Source: Leptodontidium sp. MPI-SDFR-AT-0119
Lineage: Eukaryota > Ascomycota > Leotiomycetes > Helotiales > Leptodontidiaceae
Length of the DNA: 64,000 nt
Assembly: GCA_020726505.1 (NCBI GenBank)
Contig: JAHLEZ010000016.1
Coordinates: 496,001-560,000 of the forward strand
Reading direction: 5' to 3'
This document shows, one piece after another, positions 56,490 through 64,000 of this stretch (the first letter of the stretch is position 1; every line of letters starts with the position of its first letter). The notes beneath the pieces were generated by a model. It ran no database searches. It had not been told where the DNA came from and saw only the letters and a program-made list of their open reading frames with translations. The position numbers and the translations under genes were made by a program.

Positions 56490-58136
56490 TTACTCTAAAC
56501 CACTTTCTTAATAAGTTAATCTCAAAACCTTTGAATCCCACAATAACGAGCGGTTACTTTAACTAGATATCGAAACCTATTATTATAAGAATAAGTCTAG
56601 CCCTACCCATTTAACGATTCTCCATTGCTTACAGTCCCGCCCATTAGATTCAATTATAGATTCTGTTACGTCTCGAAGCATATCTCCTACGCCTAAAGTG
56701 GTTTCAGCTGGGCGATCTACCAGAATAGTGCCACTGACAATAGGACATGGCATCCATTTAATCACTACGTGCTTGTTGAAGGGGCCCACCTCGAGAATGA
56801 GCGTCTCTGAAATTTACGAATGGCTTACTGAAAAGCATCCAAGCTACGTATATACAAAACGTAAGATTCGTCATGTTCTAAGACATAATTCCGAGAGAAG
56901 GAGTCCTAGATTTGTTATTACTAACAGAAATCGTGCCGCGGGAGTGCCAATTCAATAGACTATTCGGCCTAGAACAGAGGCTCAACTCCGCCGATTGTTT
57001 AGTGGCCCTCCCCCTGCCGAGCCCTAATTTCCCCAATCCTACGACCGCCTTTCTCAACCAATTCAGTGCGTTCTTTACAACCGACGGTTTGATCGCCACG
57101 AGAGTGTTGCGAGACACCAACGGGAGGCCCATCCTAGCCACGCAGCCACGTCCCAGGCCGTCAATATATCGGCGGCAATATACGGGTCAAAACATGCTAC
57201 TGGCGAAGCCCAGTCTTCTGCAATTACCAACACCCGGCGTGATCGCACTTGGGACCGCCGGCCTTTAGAAGAGGAGCCCTTATCAATAGTAACCACGTTT
57301 GAGGAGACTGACAAGAGTGAGGTCGTTCAAAGTCCTGATAGAGTAATCAGGGGAAATAACGCTCTTCAACAGAGACTTCGAGACTATTCCCGGAGGGAGT
57401 TATCTATCGATGGCAGGACAAATCATAAGTTGTACACTAACGCCGCGATAGTATCAGCCCGAGGGATAGTAGAGCTAGCTCGAGTAAAGATCAATAGAGG
57501 CAGCCTACACAACCTTCTTCCTCGATTAATAGTTAGTAGACTCGGATTACCTCTACACTTCGGCAGTAGTATTGGAGTAAGAGTTACTAACTACACAGCT
57601 CTGACCGATCAATATCGCCGATTAACCATCAAAGTAGCTAGTATTAAAACAGTAATCAATGCTTGCGTGGTTTCCGAACTCTCTTCCCTTCTGCTAAGTT
57701 AGGAATGGACTCAACAAGTTAATTTGTTAGTGATCTTGGAAATTACAGGTACTATATCCCAGGCCCACACAGGAACTTGAACGAGCTTCCCGTTCCTAGG
57801 CCTATAACTGACGCCGAGGCCGAGATGGAGTTTGCAATAGAAGGGGAGATTGCAATGGGAGCTGCTGTGATAAGAGAAGAGACTTTAATGGCTGAAGAGG
57901 CGCCAACCGTCCTCAGGGGCGATAAGGAGTGCGAGCTTGGTGAATTGGCAAGTGTTAATGCGTCTACCACAGGAGATGAGACGATAAGTGATACTGAATT
58001 TTTCGCGGATGCCCAGCGAGAGGACCGGGTTTGCTCCGTGTCCACAGCAAGAGATTCGAAGTTGATGGCTTTGCAAGTTTCGCACAGCATTAGAAGCAGC
58101 CAGTCCCTGAGATCTGCTGGCATCGTGGTTTCGTAG
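56490..58136 (+). pseudogene. Retroelement-like frame with forkhead-like and retropepsin-like segments
   Basis: One frame (56490 to about 57702) with few stops gives SHNNERLL, YYYKNKSSPTHLTILHCL, then MSVSEIYEWLTEKHPSY and RKIRHVLRHNSERRSPRFVI (56797-56920), which resembles helices 2 and 3 of a forkhead domain. After a TAG (56956) follows TIRPRTEAQLRRLF, a finger-like CVLYNRRFDRHESVARHQRE, and VKINRGSLHNLLPRLIVSRLG (retropepsin-like, the catalytic Asp apparently Asn), then VTNYTALTDQYRRLTIKVAS. After a one-base slip near 57730 the frame resumes with LGNYRYYIPGPHRNLNEL and an acidic tail to 58136. It is degenerate. Upstream and downstream borders were not identified. Confidence 0.55.
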
Positions 58137-58470
58137 GAGTGAGAAGAGCCGCCTTACTAGGCAGCAGAGCCTCAAAACGTCTGGGCTTAAGAAGAAAGGT
58201 CGATTAACCTTAATATATATTATAGTCGCTTATAAAACCGGCTTTTCCTCTCGAGCACTACGAGATTTTCCCCGCGCTACTCTTAATAACCGCTTTACTA
58301 AAATAAGCTAAGCGTTGGGTAAAGGTATTACTTGTAGCTTTATTAAGTGGCAATCTTATAAACTACGCTATATGTACCTCTACTCTCACGTATTCCGGTT
58401 ATTAATTACTAGGGGTAATGTTCCTTTATTATAGTACTGTAGCAGAACTAAACCATAGTATCTGGCCTTT
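58137..58470. other. AT-rich spacer; unassigned relic
   Basis: A short plus-strand stretch reads YKTGFSSRALRDFPRATLNN with stops of RIP type. The family was not recognised. Confidence 0.4.
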
Positions 58471-61400
58471 TTACTTCTTGATTGAATTCGCAAGCTTCCG
58501 TCCAAACTCCACAAAGTGCTCAATACATTTCAGCTTCGCTTCTGGATCTGAGCTTTGCGCCCGCAAAGCCTCTAGCTTCTCGCTGACTTTATCCAGCTCG
58601 TCCCAAACCTGGATGAAATTGTTCGTCGTGACCGTGCCCAGGCTAGCAAAGGCACGCTTCATCGCATCTGGCTCCGCGATCAGATCTGCACCGCGGTCGG
58701 AGATCGCAATCCCCACAATTGGGCCTATGTTTTGGTTCGCCGTCTTGACAGCGAGGATACTGGCCTTGACGCAGTAGATAATCATGGCAGCGAGACCAGC
58801 CGCCAGCGCCGTGGCGACGCTCGAACCGGTCTCGTATTTGACGTCTGTCACACGTTCTGTGACGCCTCTCGCCGTGGATGCCTCGACGCCGACTGACACC
58901 TGTTCTTTGATCACGTCGACACCGGGAAGGACGTATGTGATACCGTCATCGGGTGTCCATCGGAAAACGCCGCCGTCAGCACGCGCGGCGCCGATCCGGA
59001 AGAAGTGATCACGCCACGGACCACTTGGGTAGTCGAGCTCGGTGAACTTGCCCTGGTCGGGCGCGGAGCAAAACATCAGGACTTTTTTGTTGACAGCCTT
59101 TTGCAGGACGGCATTCACTGCGCGAATAGAGGTTAGAGACAAGAACTCCTCAAACAAGCCGGGAACCCTCACATCGATCCTTTGCGTCACTCTTAGCCTC
59201 CGTCATCGGGAGCGTCCACGACATGGAGATAATCGTAGCCTTCTTGCTGAGAGCCGCTTGGATTGCCTGTCGTCAGTCATATGGAGTTAGAAAGTATTTC
59301 CCAAAGTAACTTAGACGGTCGATGGGAGCCTACCTGTGCCGCGTAATCCGTATCAATAATATTCTTCCCATTCGTGGTATCATATGTCTTGAGTCGTATC
59401 GGATAGATTTTTACCATGGGACACACGCGCAGGATCATGCTGGCCATGACTGTACCGTGGCCCCTTGCTGACGAGAACGGTGGCCGGACCTTTCCATTAT
59501 GGAAGTCGAAGCTCTTGCCTTCCAGAATATGACCGGTCAAAGACTTATCAAACATGTCGACGCCGTCGTCGATCAAAGCCACAACGACATCCTTAACCAG
59601 TTCTGGCGCGCCCAGATTTTGCCTTGACTTGACGAAGGCCTCGGTCGTGTTCTTCCAGAAGGGAATCATTTCACCCGCGAACTTTGCGGTAGAATCCAGC
59701 CATCGATGTGAGTTGACGCCCTGGGCAGGAGATAGAGCGGTGAGATGAGGCATGTTGCGGGGCGTGTCTTTGGACTGCTCGTCTGAGTCCAAGTCTGCAG
59801 GGATAACTTCGACATCGCCAAACGCTACGCCGGCATCAGAAGCACATTGGGTGCCAGAAGTCGCGTGTTCTCTGTCCCGAACAGTCTTCCGGCTCGCATT
59901 GAGTCTGACCCCGAACGCATCAATCTTCTCGTTAATCCACGGCAGGTTGTCGCACGTCCATTCCCCAGTTAGCCTACGAATCGCTGATAAATATGGACAT
60001 ACTACGTACCTTGTCAGGAGGCGGTCTGTACAGGCGTATTCTCTGAAGATGGGGTAACATGGGCAAGCCATCCGGCTCGCCCCAGGCCCGGAGCACAGCG
60101 TTACTGCCGCTCCACCTCAAGTAAAGCTGCTTCAACTGCCGGTCCGACAAGAACTCGATATTCTTTGGGTTGTCGGCGGTGGGAGCCTCTTTTTCAATCA
60201 CTTTGCTGCTGATGTGGAGGATTGTCTCCGGGTCCAGGTCCGTCTTCTTCCAGTCGAGATGCTCGACGATGAACCTCTCGAGGGAATCTTGGATAGCCTT
60301 GTCACTGTGGATCTTCTTACCCGAGCCCTCAGAGTCTTCGATGGATACTCTGATGATGTGGCGCACACCTTTCTTATACAGCCAGTCGAAAAAATACTTC
60401 ATGTCTATGCGACCGAGGGCTCCAACTTTGCGTATCCCAGATTGGAGCTCGAAATCCAGCTCAATGTCGGCCTGACGGCCTTTCAGTCGAACTTCAACGT
60501 ACGGGAACGTCACGTACTGCAGCACGCGATCGAATTTGAGGCCAGATCCCGAGTCTGGACCGAACCGATCAACGAAATCGTTCCAAAGAATCTTAGGGGG
60601 CAGGAAATCGTAGTCAAAGCTGATCTGGACATCTTGAGGTGTATGTCAGTGACGGTCCATTTTTGTCTCATGTGGCACTCACCGTCCATGTTAGTACCAT
60701 ACAAGAAAGATATTGCCATCTCAGCACTTCTTGTTCTCATATAGTGCAGCTTCAGGCTCAGCAGGATCTCGTCCGAGTTCTTACGGAGGTTGTCCATGAG
60801 AATACGACTACCGGTAGAGCTGTTCCGGGGGGTCGCCGTTGGTCTCTCTGGCGCCTTCTCCTTCTTCTGGTCTGGTCGGCTGTCGAATTGCGCAGTGCTG
60901 CTCCGCCGGATTGGCGTATTTGGCACTGGCGTTGACTGTAGTTGCTCAGCTGTATTGCCTACGCGGATCGCTAGTTGTGCAGCGTTGTCAGATTCATTGA
61001 TCCTGGTTAATTGATTCCGACCTGGATCTCGGCCGATAGCATCTCCCTGCCTAGGAAGATTATTCCTCGCGGCCTCTTCAGCTTTCTTCATCTGGCGCTT
61101 CTTTTCGCGTTCGTCCAACTCGGCATCCGCATCGCCACTGCCGCCATGTCTCTCCGTACCGCGGTCGTCAGCGGGCTTAGCTGAGGCCGCTTGTCTTGAG
61201 TCTCTCATGTCGGTCCGAGTTCTGTCTTGCCCCAGTGCAGCTCTACCAGGCAACCGCATGGTATCGGTTTGGTTTTTTTTGCTCTCCTCCGCGGCCTGAC
61301 GTTTCCTTTCCCAGAAGGCGTCCCACTGCTTGTAAACCGCTGCCCTAGTCGTTTGGTGTTCCAGATAAATTGAGGAGCCAGCATTGTCCAGAAAGTCAAG

Positions 61401-62147
61401 AAAAGTCCTTTGCGGTCTGGGTTTGCTCTGTATCGCCTTCGAGTCCCGCTCGATGAAGAGGGATATGAGCTCCGCCCTCGCGTCCTTACATTGCTTAAAG
61501 GACACGGCATAGTGCATCGGGGTTTTCCCAAGTTTATTTCGGACAGCCAACGCCTCGTCGCTGGCATTTTCAATCAGCAACCTAGTTGTTTCCGGATTAA
61601 GGTCATCTTTAAGGGCGATATGGAGACATGTATTCCCATCCTGGACTGGCATGCTTAGAGCGAGGTTGAGGCATTCCCCGTAGGCACCGTGTCTTTGGTC
61701 CTCGCGAGTGGGCATCATGTAATCCACGAGTTGATGTTGGGAGGCTCTGATGGCCATGAAGACGGGATTGTATTCATCCTTGTTCGGAGCCGTGAGCAGA
61801 TTTGGGTACTTTTCGACCAGCCGTCGGACGAGAAGTTTAACGTGCTCCGGCTCGATCTCTTCGGTATGCTTGACGACCTCAACGAGTGCGTGAAGCAGGT
61901 TGCCCCCAACTCTGGCCAGAGACTGGCCAGCAATGTCGTCGTACTGACGGAAGAATTCGTCAACGTCATTCTCGTTGACGAAACGCTTCCTTTTAATCTC
62001 CTTGCTGGCTGCCCTGAAGCGCTCCTCGTGATTTGCCTCCCGTTTCGTATGGATGTCATCGCCGTCGTCAAGTGCCTCCAGGGCAAAGTCGTCCTCAAGA
62101 CTCTCATTCAAAGCCGCATCAAGATCTTGCTTGGAGTAGGATTCCAT
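58471..62147 (-). CDS. Ankyrin-repeat subtilisin-like protease, 5 exons
   Basis: Exons 62147-60683, 60632-60010, 59927-59334, 59266-59173 and 59117-58471 join in frame to 1,140 residues. The ATG at 62147 is used because the frame further upstream has only GTG. The acceptor of intron 2 (82 bp) is the least certain. The N-terminus is charged; ankyrin-type units GNTCLHIALKDDLNPETTRL and LGKTPMHYAVSF lie at about 180-240. A basic, low-complexity linker spans about 290-440. The C-terminal peptidase S8 domain has the Asp in VVALIDDGVD, the His in ARGHGTVMASM and the Ser in ETGSSVATALAAGLAA, so the triad is complete. There is no signal peptide, so it should act inside the cell. Such ankyrin-subtilase fusions are known in fungi; involvement in recognition or programmed death is inferred, not shown. 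Confidence 0.88.
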
Positions 62148-62410
62148 CTGGTACGAGTTCGATTTCCTTGACCTTGCTGCAGAGGCAGGCTCCCCGAGAT
62201 CGCAAAACACTGGGTAGACCTGTTCACTGTGATAAATCCCTCATCCTCGCGTTGGGATGGCGGCAGGGCCAATCACGGATGCTAAGGAGCTCTCTCGTCC
62301 CCGAGCTGAAAGGACGCACGCAGTGCGACATGCAGGGCTGAAACACAGCGGCCTGTTTTGGACAGGTGCATCTGCACAGTGACCCGGGCTCCCGATAAGG
62401 TCGTGCCGTA
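62148..62410. promoter_or_regulatory. Upstream region of the ankyrin-protease gene
   Basis: About 260 bases of normal-GC DNA hold the presumed promoter on the minus strand. The Tc1 element inserted at 62411 has cut this gene off from further upstream sequence. Confidence 0.35.
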
Positions 62411-63677
62411 CAGTGGGGTGCAAAAAGTTTGCACCCATGTCATATAGTCTAACCTAATCGAGTATTGTTGTTCTCGCTGGTTTTAAGAGTATATTTCTCT
62501 TCCTTTTATATTATTTGAAGTTATTCGTAATACCTTGAAAGGAACTAAGTCCTGGTATACGCGATCGAATTTGCGAGTTATTATTACAACATTATACCCC
62601 TTCTCAAATATATAAAATACACCCCGAATAATCTATTTCAACTATTAAATCGACGATTCGTCGCGAAGCTTCTCGAGTCGACAATTATTCAAGGCCTTGA
62701 TGCGGTGCTCCTCGAGCTCTTATAACGGAACAAAGAGACTAGATTTATAATATTACAAATCATATTAACCCTTATATTAAAATACGCGACCTCTTACGCT
62801 TTATTAATAATTCTTATATTAAACGATCACTTTAAGGCCTCTTGCGCGAAATAAATAAGAGTAAATAGCGACAACGAAACCGTTTAAAGATTATATAAGC
62901 TCACGCTAATGCTCGATTAATATAAGTTATCGAATATTAAGTATGCTCGATAATGAATTAATATAAGGTCTCTTAGTCAAATGAATGTACTATTAAAAGG
63001 GGGGTAAGAGTAAGGCTAGTTTAGACTTTTATACGCTTACGTAATTAAATCCTCGATAAAGATATACATCTTATTCGATTAACTAGAAAAGGAGTAAAGA
63101 AGATATTATAAGTAGTATTTAATTCAAATCGTCGGATAAGACTAGTTCCTCTTAATAGGGATCTATAAGCTCCTCGAGGAGGGGTTACTTCATGGGTTAT
63201 TAAGGAGGTATATCGAGCGTATCTTCTTGATATTCTAATAAAAGGTAAACAGTTTATATATAATAGGGTAGGCCCTTATTATAGTTATATTATTAGAGAT
63301 CTTCTTATATAAATAGGGATTAAAGTCATGAAATGGCCTCCTTATTCGCCAGATTTGAATCCAATTAAGAACTTATAAGCTTTAGTAAGCAGAGATTTAT
63401 TTATTATATTTAGAGCTCGAGAACGCTCCTGATAATAACGAGACATTAAATTTATTAATTAAGGCGGCGTAAGAAGCTTAACATGCTATTAATATTGGGA
63501 TTTTATATAGACTAGCTATGAAAATGGGTGATCGAGTAAAGGCAGTTATCGAGGCCAAAGGTTGGTATACAAAATATTAAGAATTGCTTCATTATTTACA
63601 TTTAAAACCAGCGAGAACAACAATACTCGATTAGGTTAGACTATATGACATGGGTGCAAACTTTTTGCACCCCACTG
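62411..63677 (+). mobile_element. Tc1-like transposon, RIP-inactivated, 76-bp perfect terminal repeats
   Basis: The repeats 62411-62486 and 63602-63677 are identical over 76 bp, begin CAGTGGGGTG, and TA flanks both sides (62409-62410 and 63678-63679). The interior encodes on the plus strand FLLIGIYKLLEEG, VMKWPPYSPDLNPIKNL and RVKAVIEAKGWYTKY, the C-terminal half of a DD34E transposase. TAG/TAA stops show RIP. Confidence 0.9.
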
Positions 63678-63696
63678 TATCCCTTCGAGTGCCTGG

Positions 63697-63987
63697 TGTT
63701 AGATTTTGACTTCGGTAACTCGTGCCGATTCTACGCTGGAGAACAGCCGAAGTAATCTCCACTGCTTACGCGGCCCGGAAATTACTCTCGTATTCGATTA
63801 CGTAGTCCGTAAGAGCCACGTAATCGATTACGTAGTCGTCGAAGCTTCTAGAGAAGCTAATATTATATATAACTACCGAAGAGCCCTTATGGCTCTTCTC
63901 TCAAGCAAGCAAGCAATCTACTTTGTCTCTAATCACGTGTTCACCTACTGCGCTTCCTCTCTTCTGATTGGCCCACCTATTCTCACA
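63697..63987 (+). repeat. Solo LTR, family 1, with CCTGG target duplication
   Basis: 291 bp from TGTTAGATTTTG to TATTCTCACA. The perfect 5-bp duplication CCTGG is at 63692-63696 and 63988-63992. It contains inverted units around CGTAATCGATTACG and three to four CAAG repeats. It is 20 bases right of the Tc1 element. Confidence 0.94.
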
Positions 63988-64000
63988 CCTGGCACTCGAG

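Noticed and set aside
1..64000. tRNA, rRNA and CRISPR arrays
   Set aside because: No cloverleaf with A and B boxes, no ribosomal sequence and no spaced palindromic array was found; the regular repeats present are transposon-related or eukaryotic tandem repeats.

Overview
The window looks like an accessory, repeat-rich region of a filamentous ascomycete (Pezizomycotina) chromosome. The evidence is short GT-AG introns (about 45-80 bp, often with CTAAC-like branch sites), fungus-specific families (HET, Zn2Cys6, DUF6594, Ser/Thr-rich surface mucins), and transposons whose reading frames are riddled with TAG/TAA at positions expected to be Trp or Gln inside very AT-rich DNA. That is the signature of repeat-induced point mutation (RIP). 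Genus cannot be told from sequence alone. All family names here come from reading motifs by eye; no database search was run.

Layout. 1-9.3 kb is gene-bearing: a mucin-like membrane protein cut by the left edge, an ankyrin fragment, a small Cys-rich protein, a frame-shifted Pro/Gln-rich gene and an intact five-exon Zn2Cys6 regulator. 10.0-12.3 kb holds an LTR copy and a RIP-killed piggyBac-like transposon. 12.6-15.6 kb is an intact 1,009-residue HET protein with an N-terminal membrane region. 17.2-27.6 kb is a complete but RIP-killed Ty3/gypsy element with a TTTAC target duplication. It hosts one solo LTR and two short non-autonomous LTR elements, one of which carries a further solo LTR; all have readable target duplications. 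28.5-33.2 kb is a second piggyBac-like remnant and a hAT remnant split by a 424-bp MITE. 33.3-42.3 kb returns to genes: a lectin/phosphodiesterase/PLAT pseudogene, an AIG1-like GTPase with degenerate nucleotide motifs, a pogo-type fragment, a mucin-like membrane protein and a DUF6594 membrane protein.

44.8-53.5 kb is a RIP-killed DUF3435 (tyrosine-recombinase-like) gene ending in zinc-finger-like and two chromodomain-like segments. It is split by a 5-kb hAT transposon whose frames are mostly open, and the hAT is itself split by a pristine 1.3-kb LTR element with identical 175-bp LTRs. 54.3-56.2 kb is a near-intact Tc1/mariner element. 56.4-58.1 kb is a degenerate retroelement-like frame with a forkhead-like and a retropepsin-like segment. 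58.5-62.1 kb is an intact ankyrin-subtilase gene of five exons, followed by a RIP-killed Tc1 element with 76-bp perfect terminal repeats and a solo LTR with a CCTGG duplication.

Several surviving genes (HET, GTPase-like, ankyrin-protease, the broken lectin/phosphodiesterase) belong to classes linked to non-self recognition or defence in fungi. That, plus the nested transposons, suggests a fast-evolving compartment. This functional reading is inference; the architecture is seen directly.
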